A DNA stretch of 64,000 nt from Cladorhizidae sp. MBARI D1340-BT2. Its lineage: Eukaryota > Porifera > Demospongiae > Poecilosclerida > Cladorhizidae. The stretch lies in NCBI GenBank assembly GCA_028752905.1, contig JAQNBH010000002.1, positions 30,424,762 through 30,488,761 on the forward strand. The letters are read 5' to 3'. The notes beneath the pieces are model-generated. The model saw only the letters and a list, made by a program, of their open reading frames with translations. It did not search any database and was not told the DNA's origin. Both the position numbers and the translations under genes were made by a program. Of the stretch, positions 34,124-44,300 are shown one piece after another; position 1 is the stretch's first letter, and the number at the start of each line of letters is the position of its first letter.

Positions 34124-37100
34124 TCAGGTCTTCTTATAGTTGAGTCTGTCGACGGGTTTTGGGCCCCGTTTGCTTCTTCGTAAGGGGGGGTGGAGGGGGG
34201 GGTTTGGGGTCTGCAATCGTCTGGGGAGTGCAGAGCGTTTCGTGGCAGGGGTGGTGGGGTGGGGGCTAGGTGTGTCCAGTGTGCGGGTGACTTGGGCGTA
34301 GGATCGTGGTTGTGAGTCGGCTGTAGTGGTGGTGTGCGGCGGAGAGCTGCTATCCTGCGCGGCGGTCGGGTTCCCGGGCAGCGATGGTATGGGTATTGGG
34401 GGTATCACTGGAGTGGAGGCGGTCGGTGTTGGCCTGGCGGGCGGAGGGGTGGGGGGAAGTGGCCCGGTGGGTGCAGGGGCGTTCGGTGGTGTCGCTTGGA
34501 GGGGCTGGTTCGAGGTTGGTAGTGGAGTTGATGGGCCGGTCGTGTCCGTGTCGAGTGTTGGGATTGGGCCAGGGATGGTTGTGCTGGCTGGGGGGTCAAC
34601 AGTGCGACGAGTATGATCCGGTTCCATGAGGTTCGGATCATACCGACGAAGGAATCGGCGGTTTCTTGTGGTGAGTCGCCCAGAGCCATCTGTGCGGACC
34701 GCATACTGGTGATACTGAAGCACTTCGACAACGGTGCCAGTCTTGTCCCACTTGGTAGGGTGGCGTCCCGATTGGTTTTGGACTAGCACCGTGTCTCCGC
34801 ACTTCAGTGGTGAGAGGCCTTGAGCGTGCTCGTCCCATCGGGCGCGGCCCGAGATGGTACGTTTGGAGAGGGCTCTTTCCCTGAGTTCGAGCTTGTCGCT
34901 CCAATCTGGGTGGGGTCGGTATTTTTGTGGCAGTCCGGGGATGAGGTCTCGGGTGGCTCTCCCGAATAAACACAATGCGGGGGAGATCTTGGTGGTGGGG
35001 TCGGGTCCGTTCCTATACTGAAGGAGTGCCTTGTGGAAGTCGTCCGATAGGGCGCCCGCTGGTCCGGTGTTGCCCGCGATTAGGCGCTTCATAGTCTTGA
35101 CGGCAACCTCCGCACGGCAGTTGGCGTGGGGGTTGTATGCGGAGGCTAAGCGGTGGTGGACGCCCCATGTTCGGAGGAATGTTCGGGTGTCGTGGGACGC
35201 AAATTCTGGTCCGCCGTCTGAGGTGAGCGTGTCTGGGATGCCAAAAGTCGAAAATGTGTCACGGAGCGCCCTCATGAGTCCAGATGCCCCATCTCTGGAG
35301 CGGGAGACAATGGGCCAATTAGAGAACCGGTCGACCAGCAACAAGTACGCGACTCCCTCGTGGTGGAAGAAGTCCGCACAGATGTGCTGGAAGGGGTACT
35401 CTGGCTCCACTGGAGTGGTCGATGGCATGGCGGGTTGAGATGGGGCGTTGCCGTTGCAGGTGGCGCACCGATTGCGTGTGTCGGCGATGTCCTTTGTGAT
35501 GCCTAGCCAGAACAGTGAGGACTCAGCGCGGGCTGTCATGCCGCTAATACCCTGGTGGGCGGCATGCAGGGCGCTGAGGCAGGCTGGGCGTAAGCTCGTT
35601 GGTACGATGATCCTCTCCCCCCGGCACACTACACCGTCGATGGTGGACAGGTCGTGCACGTATGGCCACCATTCTCGGATGGAGGTGGGCATGAGATGTT
35701 TTGATGTTGGGGGGCCTCTCTCGATGAGTGATGTGAGCTCCTGTAGGGTGGTGTCTGACGCTGTGGCAATCTGCAGGGATTCCCAGTTCAGTGGTATGCC
35801 CGTGATGGCTGCGCACATGGCGTGAGCCAGGCCGTTGTCTTCGTGTCCGTCGATGTGGTCGTCGATGGAGAGACCAGCCAGGAGTGTTGTGGGGATCCGT
35901 GGGCTGTAATGTGGGCAGGGTGTGTCGGGGGCGGTGCTGTCATCCGGGAGGTTTAGGCGTTCGGGTTCTCTGATGCCGGATGGGTGACGGGAAAGGGCGT
36001 CGCTGGTGTGGTTCCTGACCCCTGGGATGTGCACCATCCTAAAGCGGTAACGCAGGGTTTTCTCCTTGAGGTTTCTTAGTCGTGTATTGGGGATGTCCTC
36101 AAGAGATCTGTCCCCAAATAGTTTCAGAAGAGGTTTGTGGTCGACCGCGACAATGAGGTCGCTGCAGCCGAGGACAAAGTGGCGAGCCTTGTCCAAGGCG
36201 TCTGCCACGGCCAGAGCCTCGCCTTCGACAGGGGCGTAGCGGGACTCAGCGGGGTGGGTGAATCGCGAGCCCACGAGTGTGACCTTCCATCCCTCTTTGC
36301 AGCAAAATATCTCGCGGGATGGGCACTGGCAGTGCTTTTGGAAGAGCCAGTACCCAATCCCGTCCTTGCTCCAATCTGTGGCCAGGCAGGTGGGTCGGTC
36401 TTTCTCAAAAATGGTGACGCCTTCCTTGATGCGACTGATGATCTCAGACTTGGATGCGTCAAACGCGTGCTGTAGGTCGTCATTCCAGGAGAATTGGGTG
36501 GATGGCTTGAGAAGTGCACGGAAGGGGGACATCACGGACGCCATAGAGAAAGCGTATGCGACCTGGTTGACAAGGCCGAACCAGGCGCGGACGTCCGTGA
36601 TGCCCTGGGGGATTGGGAATTCATCTATTGCTCGGAGGTACTTGCGACAAGGTTTGACCTCAGACATGGTGATCTCAAAGCCGGCGAACTCCACCTCGTC
36701 CTGCGCGAAACGGAATTTGCTCGGGTTGAGGGTTATTCCATTGCGTCCACACACGTCTAGCCACTCCGTGGCTTGGTGGAATGCTTCCTCAATGGTGGGT
36801 GCCCAGAGGAGGGTGTCATCAATGCACTTGGTTTTTCGGGTGATTTGCGAGACGAGGGCATCGTACCTGGCGGTGTACGCGTCGCCGGAAGCGATGTATC
36901 CTTGGGGGGCAGATTTGTATCTATACCGACCCCATGGGGTGATGAAGGTGGTGAAATGCCTGTCTTCGTCAGCAAGGGCCACAGAGTGGTAGCCGTTCCA
37001 GGCGTCGAAGATCGTTTTTTTTGTATTGCTTGGGACGGCTCTGGCCTGGTGGAATGGGGATTGGCAGTGGTGTGTTTCTCTGGTGGCGTGGCGATTTAGC

Positions 37101-39277
37101 TGCTGGAAGTCGATGGTCCTCCTGAGCGACCCGTTCTTCTTGGTGCAAATAACCATGCGGTGGCACCAAGTGTCCGGGGTGCCCAGGGGGACTTGCTCGA
37201 TGACTCCCAGCTTGACATCACGATCTAGACCAGCCTTCACCTCGTCCTGCCAGTGGATGGGGATGGGAATGGGTGTGTGGCAGGGTTTGGGGATGGCGAT
37301 AGGGTCAATGCTTAGGCTCAGGGGGGGGCCTGACATCATCGGGAGGGGTTGATGCTCACAGATGTTGAAGGAGCTCGCTGCATAAAGGGTGCGGAGGTGT
37401 TGTTCTAGCCTGCCTCGGTTGGCCTCGGTGGGCGGGAACGGGAGGCTGGTAGGTCTGGAGGGTGGTGGTGCTCTGGTCGGGCATGAGCATGTCTTGGGTA
37501 TTCCCCCCCCGGGGGTGTGACTCATCCTGATTGGTGTGGGGTGAGGTCCGGTGGATCTTGGTTGGGGGGTCAGCGTCGGTGTCCCGGACTGGCTATTTCC
37601 CGTGGCTGGTGTGGGAGTGCTGGTTGGGTTTCCGAGGCGGGGTGGTCCGGTTGGGTGGTCTGGGAGGTGCTGCAAGGCGTTCTCATGGTGGGCTGCTCTC
37701 GTCGCCTTGTCGTTACCCGGGGTGGGCATGGGCGTGCTCAGAGGGAAGTCCCGCGGGATCAGTCCCAGGTCCGTGCAGGTGGCAAGGCTGAGGTATAGCT
37801 TACTCGCGATGGGCGAGAAATACACCATCTGTCTCGTTTCAACGCCAGTGGGTTGGGTCTTGATACGAAGTAGCGCTGCCCCCAAGATGGGTAGGTTGGT
37901 TCCTGAAGCGGAGCGCATCTGTAGGTTGACAGGGATGAGGTCCGCAGGTGACAGGCGGAGGTCGGTGAGGAGGCTTGGGCCGGCGAGGCAGCTCTGGCAT
38001 CCGGTGTCGGCCATTCCCGTGACTGCGAGGTGCTTGGTCTCGACTCGGAGTGTGTGTCCGTGTAGGCGAAAGTCCTCTGTGCGGGCCGAGATCCATAGGT
38101 TGATGTTGGGTTGCGGGGGTGAGCGCTTCTGGCTCCACACTCCTGATTGGGCGTCCCAGGTCTGATGGTGTAGGGCACCTTCGGTCATGGTGTCCAGTTC
38201 CTCTGATACCGCGCTCTCGTGTTCCGTCGTCTGCCAGCACATGGTGGCGTTGTGGTTGGCTCTGCCGCAGGAGGAGCAGGTTGTGCCAAAGGCGGGGCAG
38301 TAGATACGGCGCTGGGCCGTACGTTCCTGCTCACCGTGTCCGGGGAGTCCGCAGTACTGACATATGCCGCGGTTGTTGTGTGTGGATCTGGTCCCTGGTT
38401 GAGGCGGACCTGTGCCCTTGGTGGAGGAGTTCCTCGGTGTGGGGTGGTTGTTGCCTCTGGGTAGTGCTTGTTTGGGGCTAGTTCCCGCTCGTGGGGTGTA
38501 GCGTCTCTGCTGGCGACGATACGTGCTGGAGATGGCCTCTCCTTCCTCATCTTCCTTGAGGCTGTTCGTGGAGGTGGGTGTGCACATGGTTACCGCTGAT
38601 CTCTTGCCGGCTGCTCTGATCTCGACGAATCGTATCGTCTCCTCGACTCCCATTTCCTGGTCCGGGTGCTTGAGGAGGTCCTCCTGGATTTCGGTGTCTG
38701 CTAGGCCGATGCAGAGCTGATCCGCGACTCTTTCTTCCCCCTGGTTGGAGACCTGATCACAGCCTGTGCACTTCTTGGTGAAGCGGCAGACTTCTGCTTG
38801 CCCGCGTAGGCGGGCAGCGAAGGCGCGGATGGATTCTCCCCTGTCTTGCACCATCCTGCTCAGAGCCACCCTGGCTACCTTTGGGTTTTCCTTTGGGTTT
38901 TCCTCCCTGACAGCAAGAGCCCTGATGGCCTTGAGTAGGTTTTCCTCGGATAAATTCTCGATTGGTAAAGGGTCGACGCAGTTGCGGGTGACATCGCGCC
39001 TGAGCTTTTGGTCACAGCATTCAAGGAGCTGGATGGTGGTGTCCCTGGCAGTTAGCTCGACTGCTTGGGAGTAAGAGCGCCAGCGGGAGAGGAAATATGA
39101 CCATCCCTCAGTGGTGCCCCCGGAGGATACCTCAGGTCGCTTGACAGGGGTTGGTTTGGCCTTCATGGGGCGGCTATGAATGATAGCGTGGGTCGAGAGT
39201 ACCACTGCTGCGACAGCAGGGTTTAAATCGGCTGGAGTGCTGAAGGTACAGTCCGGGAAGGGGCATTCCACAGCCAT
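34124..39277 (-). CDS. Ty3/gypsy Gag-Pol polyprotein, intact 1717 residues
   Basis: A single frame starts at an ATG. An N-terminal C2H2-like finger (about 5-34) and a Gag core (about 55-235) come first. Two zinc knuckles follow (C306-C327, unusually wide, and C334-C347, canonical CX2CX4HX4C), then an aspartic protease ADTG (about 423-426). Reverse transcriptase (about 680-870) has FDAWNGYH and KCIDD; the Tyr of the usual YxDD is Cys. RNase H (about 963-1095) has TDWS, VEGE, VDHKP and SDALS. Integrase has an HHCC finger (H1238, H1241, C1271, C1274) and catalytic D1302, D1354, E1390 with D-35-E spacing, then a GPY/F-like end. A Pro/Thr-rich tail of about 165 residues closes it. No frameshift separates gag and pol. 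It probably encodes all functions for replication and insertion; activity is untested. Confidence 0.95.
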   Translation of the reverse strand: MAVECPFPDCTFSTPADLNPAVAAVVLSTHAIIHSRPMKAKPTPVKRPEVSSGGTTEGWSYFLSRWRSYSQAVELTARDTTIQLLECCDQKLRRDVTRNCVDPLPIENLSEENLLKAIRALAVREENPKENPKVARVALSRMVQDRGESIRAFAARLRGQAEVCRFTKKCTGCDQVSNQGEERVADQLCIGLADTEIQEDLLKHPDQEMGVEETIRFVEIRAAGKRSAVTMCTPTSTNSLKEDEEGEAISSTYRRQQRRYTPRAGTSPKQALPRGNNHPTPRNSSTKGTGPPQPGTRSTHNNRGICQYCGLPGHGEQERTAQRRIYCPAFGTTCSSCGRANHNATMCWQTTEHESAVSEELDTMTEGALHHQTWDAQSGVWSQKRSPPQPNINLWISARTEDFRLHGHTLRVETKHLAVTGMADTGCQSCLAGPSLLTDLRLSPADLIPVNLQMRSASGTNLPILGAALLRIKTQPTGVETRQMVYFSPIASKLYLSLATCTDLGLIPRDFPLSTPMPTPGNDKATRAAHHENALQHLPDHPTGPPRLGNPTSTPTPATGNSQSGTPTLTPQPRSTGPHPTPIRMSHTPGGGIPKTCSCPTRAPPPSRPTSLPFPPTEANRGRLEQHLRTLYAASSFNICEHQPLPMMSGPPLSLSIDPIAIPKPCHTPIPIPIHWQDEVKAGLDRDVKLGVIEQVPLGTPDTWCHRMVICTKKNGSLRRTIDFQQLNRHATRETHHCQSPFHQARAVPSNTKKTIFDAWNGYHSVALADEDRHFTTFITPWGRYRYKSAPQGYIASGDAYTARYDALVSQITRKTKCIDDTLLWAPTIEEAFHQATEWLDVCGRNGITLNPSKFRFAQDEVEFAGFEITMSEVKPCRKYLRAIDEFPIPQGITDVRAWFGLVNQVAYAFSMASVMSPFRALLKPSTQFSWNDDLQHAFDASKSEIISRIKEGVTIFEKDRPTCLATDWSKDGIGYWLFQKHCQCPSREIFCCKEGWKVTLVGSRFTHPAESRYAPVEGEALAVADALDKARHFVLGCSDLIVAVDHKPLLKLFGDRSLEDIPNTRLRNLKEKTLRYRFRMVHIPGVRNHTSDALSRHPSGIREPERLNLPDDSTAPDTPCPHYSPRIPTTLLAGLSIDDHIDGHEDNGLAHAMCAAITGIPLNWESLQIATASDTTLQELTSLIERGPPTSKHLMPTSIREWWPYVHDLSTIDGVVCRGERIIVPTSLRPACLSALHAAHQGISGMTARAESSLFWLGITKDIADTRNRCATCNGNAPSQPAMPSTTPVEPEYPFQHICADFFHHEGVAYLLLVDRFSNWPIVSRSRDGASGLMRALRDTFSTFGIPDTLTSDGGPEFASHDTRTFLRTWGVHHRLASAYNPHANCRAEVAVKTMKRLIAGNTGPAGALSDDFHKALLQYRNGPDPTTKISPALCLFGRATRDLIPGLPQKYRPHPDWSDKLELRERALSKRTISGRARWDEHAQGLSPLKCGDTVLVQNQSGRHPTKWDKTGTVVEVLQYHQYAVRTDGSGRLTTRNRRFLRRYDPNLMEPDHTRRTVDPPASTTIPGPIPTLDTDTTGPSTPLPTSNQPLQATPPNAPAPTGPLPPTPPPARPTPTASTPVIPPIPIPSLPGNPTAAQDSSSPPHTTTTADSQPRSYAQVTRTLDTPSPHPTTPATKRSALPRRLQTPNPPLHPPLRRSKRGPKPVDRLNYKKT

Positions 39278-39402
39278 ATGGTCGGGTGGGCCTTAATGGG
39301 GGCGGCACCAAAAAAATTTCCCCCGATAGCAGAGTCTCACTCAATAGATGGCTATAGATAGCTAGAGGCTAATAGGGGCCAATGCTTGAGTTACTGTGCG
39401 CA

Positions 39403-39620
39403 TAGAAGATAGTACACTGTACATTTACTAACAGATCGAACTGGACTCAAAATAGATCACGTCATTAGCAATGTGCACAGTAACTGAAGCATGGTGGGTG
39501 CATGCATAATGGGTAAAGGGCCAATTAGGTAAAGGTCCAATTAGGTAAAGGGTTATACGTACGCAATGTTAATACAGTATATGAGTTCAGCTAGGGCTAC
39601 AGAGAGTCCAATTGTCTCTA
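39403..39620 (-). repeat. 5' LTR of Ty3 element 1
   Basis: 218 bp, carrying a tandem duplication of CCAATTAGGTAAAGG (39520-39552) absent from the 3' LTR. As the 5' LTR it should hold the element promoter. No convincing tRNA-primer site starting TGG follows it directly. Confidence 0.9.
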
Positions 39621-39768
39621 GTAACGAATATAATGGCTACCCATATACATCTATTGATATCTATTACTCCTGTAAGATGCCAGAGACATTTGAGAACATA
39701 ATTCACTGTGACAATTATCAGGCATGGTCCACTTACAGTGTGTGGGCCTTGAGAGCTCACTAACCAAC
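39621..39768 (+). repeat. Continuation of third 244-bp tandem unit
   Basis: It starts with GTAACGAATA and runs through the PHD-finger segment to ACTAACCAAC, completing the unit broken at 33903. Confidence 0.9.
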
Positions 39769-40153
39769 AACACAGGTAGGTAACTGCAGAGTGAGTAATT
39801 CATTCAAATGCACTCTGTCATAGAATCAGCCTTCTTCCAGAGCGGACACTCTAACCCTCCAGACAGATCCCTGACTCTTATGCAACGCCTACCCTTTACT
39901 TCCCAGTCTAACCCACTGGACAGTCTCAGAGTAAGCCAAACTCAGCAATCTCTCCTAGATTGCTGGATCCCCAAATAACAATGAATTGTTATATTACATA
40001 AAAGAGATAACTCTGCACAAAGGCAATCACAATACAGTCTCAGCCACAAATTAATGTCTAGCTTAGCTCTTAACTTACAGACTCTTAGTTATCTAACATT
40101 ATCTTGTTTAACAGTTCCTTTTATATTATTCTAGCTACTGGGGTTCCATATCA
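39769..40153. other. No gene seen
   Basis: Unique-looking sequence without supported open frames. Confidence 0.4.
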
Positions 40154-40471
40154 TCAGGTCGCCATGGCACCATCCCCTGGCGACCAATCAGAGTGCTCCA
40201 TGTCACCTTCTGATAGATCTGTCTTGATTAGTTCTGGGCTCTGAATGGAGGTGGTGGTTGGTAAGTTCTCAGGGATCTGAATGGAGGTGGTGGTTGGTAA
40301 GTTCTCAGGGCTCTGAATGGAGGTGATCTCGGTTGGTAAGTTCCCAGGGCTCTGAATGGAGGTGGGCTCGGTTGGTAAGTTCTCAGGGCTCTCCACCACG
40401 ACTTGTTCTGACTGGCTGTCAACAATAGCTGTTTCTGTGGTATCAGTCAGGGAGGAGGAATTCCCTGACAC
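40154..40471 (-). CDS. Hypothetical exon-like frame with SPENLPT-type repeats
   Basis: A 105-residue minus-strand frame has four to five repeats of 13-15 residues (S-P-E-N-L-P-T-x-x-T-S-I-Q). The DNA unit length varies (39 and 45 bp) yet always stays a multiple of three, which hints at selection for the frame. It lacks an ATG (the frame starts at GTG) and no domain is recognised. It may be an exon of an acidic, low-complexity protein or simply a minisatellite. Confidence 0.3.
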   Translation of the reverse strand: MSGNSSSLTDTTETAIVDSQSEQVVVESPENLPTEPTSIQSPGNLPTEITSIQSPENLPTTTSIQIPENLPTTTSIQSPELIKTDLSEGDMEHSDWSPGDGAMAT

Positions 40472-41744
40472 ACTCCATCCTCAGATACCTATGTAGGTCC
40501 CAACTTAGTAAAAAATATATTATGGTCAAACTAGATGGAGTGACCCCCCGTCTCACTATTCTGATTATTATCCCGTTTCTGGGGATCACTGATATAGTGA
40601 TCTGCAGGGTCATTTAAAAGGGTGTGTGTGACCATATACTGCAACATCTCTCATGCATTGCACCTGAAATGCACTGTAACACCTGCTTAGACAGGTCACA
40701 ACAAACTGAGGGGAGGGTACACCATCTAGAGGAAAGAGAGGCACTGTTTCCTCATTCAAATGCACTCCATCCGCAGGTGGGTCACAATAAGTAAGACAAA
40801 TATTTTGGCCAAATTGCAATCCTCAGCTCTCTGCCTCACTGATATCAGGATCAAAAATGAATAGCTTCCTCAGAAGATTATAGATCACAAGGCGGTCTCA
40901 CAGTTGAGTTCAGGGGTCATGTTTCCTTACTCATCTACACTCCATCCTCAGATAAGTCAACTAATATCATTACTCCAAACACAGATGCTTTATTGGCCTC
41001 ACTGAAAGTTATGCTTAAATAAATCTTCATCTTCAACAAACTCCAATACAAATTTCACCATTCCGCCACAACCCAGCACCATTACTGCAGCCATGTTGTC
41101 CCACTATGTAACTCATTAACTCCTATCAACCTCTCTTCTTCTATTATGTCAATTAAAAGAAACCTATTTAGCATGTTTTGGAACATTTTCTTAGATAAAT
41201 TTGCCCCCAATAACCATTGTTCATTTTGTGATTATGTCCTTCTCACTGCCACTCATCTTGTGTGATCTTCTCTTTCTCTTGATTAGCTTTATAGGGACAC
41301 CGGCTATTGGTGCTTGACCTATAACCTCCCAAACATTTTCATTACTCAATCACTCCCTCCCTCTCTTAGACCACTACATGCATTATGTAGCAGAATTACT
41401 CTAATCTAATATCAGCTACAGAACCAGCTAAGAAATTGCTTTTAAGAACCATTTCATTATGTTGGTGAACTCTCATGGCCACCTTCATTCTCCTGCATAC
41501 ATCAATTAAAGAGTTGATGGAGCTTAATGAAGAGATCAGGAAAGGTTGACCAATAATGACAATATTATGGTGGGACTTCCTGTCTCCAGTATCATTTCTC
41601 ACCCAACTTCTCCAACAATAAGTGCTCTAAATATTTCCACTGAGCGGGACTTTTTGCAACTGGTAAAACTTCCATGGACTTCAGTCTTTGGTGAAAGTGA
41701 CAATGATTTGATTCACTTCACACATTATGATGCTTATTCACACA
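40472..41744. other. No gene seen
   Basis: CACTCCATC-type and CTCATTCAAATGCACTC-type motifs recur near 40470, 40750 and 40930, suggesting old duplications. No domain-bearing frame was found. Confidence 0.4.
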
Positions 41745-42600
41745 TGCAGTTAGATTGAGATGCTTATTCTCAGTCATTCAGTTGGGTAGAACATAAAACA
41801 TTGAGATGCTTATTCTCAGTCATTCAGGTGGGCATGCAGCTAGAACATAACACATTCAGGCGGGGATGCAACTAGAACATAACACATGGAGATGCTTATT
41901 CTCAGTCATTCAGGTGGGCATGCAGCTAGAACATAACACATTAAGGTGCATATTCTCAGTCATTCAGGTGGGGATGCAGCTAGAACATAACACATGGAGA
42001 TGCTTATTCTCAGTCATTCAGGTGGGCATGCAGCTACATTAAGATGCTTATTCTCAGTCATTCAGGTGGGCATGCAGCTAGAACATAACACGTTGAGAAG
42101 CTTATTCTCTGTCATTCAGTTAGGCAGCAGCTAGAACATAACACATTGAGACGCTTATTCTCAGTCATTCAGTTAGGCAGCAGCTGGAACATAACACATT
42201 CAGGTGGGGATGCAGCTACATATTGATATGCTTATTCTCGGTCATTCAGGTGGGCATGCAGCTAGAACATAACACATTCTGATGCATATTCTCATTCATT
42301 CAGGTAGGCATTCAGCTAGAACATAACACAATGTGTTCTCAGCCATTCAGGTAGGTATGCTGCTAGAAAATAACACATTGAGATGCTTATTCTCAGTCAT
42401 TCAGGTGGGCATGCAGCTAGAACATAACATATTAAGATGCCTCGGTAATTCAGGTTGGCATGCAGCTAGAAGATAACACATTAAGATGCCTATTCTCAGT
42501 CATTCAGGTAGGCATGCTGCTAGAACATAACACATGTAGACTCTTATTCTCAGTCATTCAGGTGGGAATTCAGCGAGAACATATACCACATTGAGGGAGC
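41745..42600. repeat. 54-bp minisatellite
   Basis: Roughly 15-17 units share GAGATGCTTATTCTCAGTCA and GGCATGCAGCTAGAACATAA. Individual units are shortened or fused. Confidence 0.95.
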
Positions 42601-43011
42601 AGCTTGTGACTTACCTGGAAGACCATCCCTACACTCATGATGGTTTTTATAACTTAAGGACTGCTGAAACATTCATAAGTTCTGGTTCTTAAAATTCAGA
42701 TACTTACAGATCTGATGATAAGGATTAAAATGATTGAAGATGTTAATTAAGAGCAGGTCGCAACTTTGTTGGTTTCCATGTACCTGAAGAAACTATAATT
42801 CAAAGCTTAAGGTGTCCACATGGTGATCCAAGTCAGGCTGAAAAGCTCCATGTTGATGAGCATATTCTTTCTCCTCAACTTGGAAATATCAAGACATGCC
42901 ATACGCAACTCAAATTCTATATTTATTTTGATTGAGCTGGTTCAACTGCATTATCATGAATATATTAACAATATTGATGACCTGATTTCTTTCTGTCTTG
43001 ATGGGTATTTG
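42601..43011. other. No gene seen
   Basis: A 64-codon plus-strand frame (42820-43014) has no recognisable features. Confidence 0.35.
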
Positions 43012-43625
43012 TGACAGGATATATTTCTTTGCTGTAATTTTGTTTCATGAATAGAGTGACATTGTGAAGCTACACAGGCAAGTATGCTTATCCCTTAATT
43101 CTTTCTCACTCTAGACGTAGTTATTCCAGGATAATTTCTCAGTTGACAATTTGTTTCATGACTACAGTAAATGAGTGAACCTACACAGACATGTTTGCTT
43201 ACCTATAGGTGATCTGAATTCTTTCTCTCTTGTGAAGTGGTGGTTCAAATAATTGATTTCTTTGCTTTTATTTTATTTCATATAATTATAGCTCGTGAGG
43301 CCACACAGGAATTTATGCTAACCTAGTTGTGCCTGAATCCTTTCTTGCTCTAGAAATAGTTGCTCCAGGACAATTCCTTTGCTGTAATTTGTTTTTGTAT
43401 TAGAGTGCAGAGTTCACAGGCATGAATGCTTATGTACATGTGCTCTGAATTCCTTCTCTCTTAAGAAGTAGTTGCAACAGTTTAGATTTCTTTACTGTAA
43501 CTTTGTCTAATGAATATAGTGACATGTGAGGCTACACACTCATGTATGCTTACCTATATGCACTCTGGATTCTTTCTCGCTCTACAAGTAGTTCACCGGG
43601 ATAAATTTCTTTGGTGTAATTTTGA
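43012..43625. repeat. About 120-bp tandem repeat, five diverged units
   Basis: Each unit contains TTTCTTTGCTGTAATTTTG, GAGGCTACACAG.CATGTATGCTTA and GAATTCTTTCTCTCT in this order. Confidence 0.85.
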
Positions 43626-43789
43626 AAAATGTAGATGATGAAGAGAAAGTAGGCCTAATATTGGGTATATCACATAGCAGGGGTGAAGGAAGGTGTTGGG
43701 TAGGGTTAACAGAATTGTTAGGAAATACTCAAATAGTGGAAGAAGAGGAAATACTTTTGACACTTAGGCCCACATGTCCTTATGTCTCT

Positions 43790-43960
43790 GCCACCTCCTC
43801 CCCATTGTCATCCTCTTGAAATACTTAATGTTTGGCACTTAAGTTCCATCTTTGCCATCTTCTCCTCATTGTCTCATCCTCTTGAAATACTTAATGTTTT
43901 GCACTTAAGTTCCATGTCCTAATGTCTTTGCCAACTCCTACCCATTGTCATCCACTTTGT
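43790..43960. repeat. About 75-bp tandem repeat, two and a half units
   Basis: Units contain CATCCTCTTGAAATACTTAA and GCACTTAAGTTCCAT. Confidence 0.85.
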
Positions 43961-43967
43961 ATATAGC

Positions 43968-44300
43968 TTCAAACCTGGACAGTCATGTCAGCAGTATAAG
44001 ACTGGTTCTTTCGCAGAGAAAACATTCGGCTGTTTGTTTCCAAGCAAGCATATCTGCAAGCTCTAGAACAAGTTGTTGACTCCTCTCCCATACACTCTGT
44101 GCCACTGTGATGACTCGGAAAATTAGGGGATGGGCGTGATGCCATATCCACATTTTTCCATTCTAGGATTTGCGAGCTAAGCAACTATGCTAAAAACATT
44201 GTGAAATATAGCTTCAAAGCTGATAATCATAACAGCAGTAGGAGTTGTTCTTTCTGCAAAGAAAAGATTCGGCTGTTTGTTTCCAAGCAATCCAGTCCCA
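43968..44300. repeat. Duplicated segment with TTCGGCTGTTTGTTTCCAAG
   Basis: ATAGCTTCAAA..TG and ATTCGGCTGTTTGTTTCCAAG recur about 240 bp apart (43968-44050 and 44210-44290). No coding role is apparent. Confidence 0.75.

Larger units (their letters stand above)
33904..39620 (-). mobile_element. Complete Ty3/gypsy-type LTR retrotransposon (element 1)
   Basis: LTRs at 33904-34105 and 39403-39620 flank one intact minus-strand gag-pol frame. The 5-bp duplication GTAAC lies at 33899-33903 and 39621-39625. The neighbouring unsplit tandem unit (TTGGTAACGAATAATGG) shows the empty site. The LTRs differ by one 16-bp tandem duplication and about three substitutions, which points to a recent insertion. 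LTR ends are TAGA...TCTA rather than TG...CA. Confidence 0.95.

Noticed and set aside
34326..39074. Many plus-strand frames of 60-244 codons across 34-39 kb
   Set aside because: Complementary-strand shadows of the intact Ty3 polyprotein, Gly/Trp-rich because the coding strand is GC- and Pro-rich there.
39290..39310. TGGTGCCGCC as primer-binding site of Ty3 element 1
   Set aside because: It lies about 95 bp inside the LTR boundary fixed by the GTAAC duplication, too far for a usual primer site.
41745..42600. Regular array considered as a CRISPR
   Set aside because: Units are whole 54-bp tandem repeats without unique spacers, in a eukaryotic context. The same applies to the other arrays.
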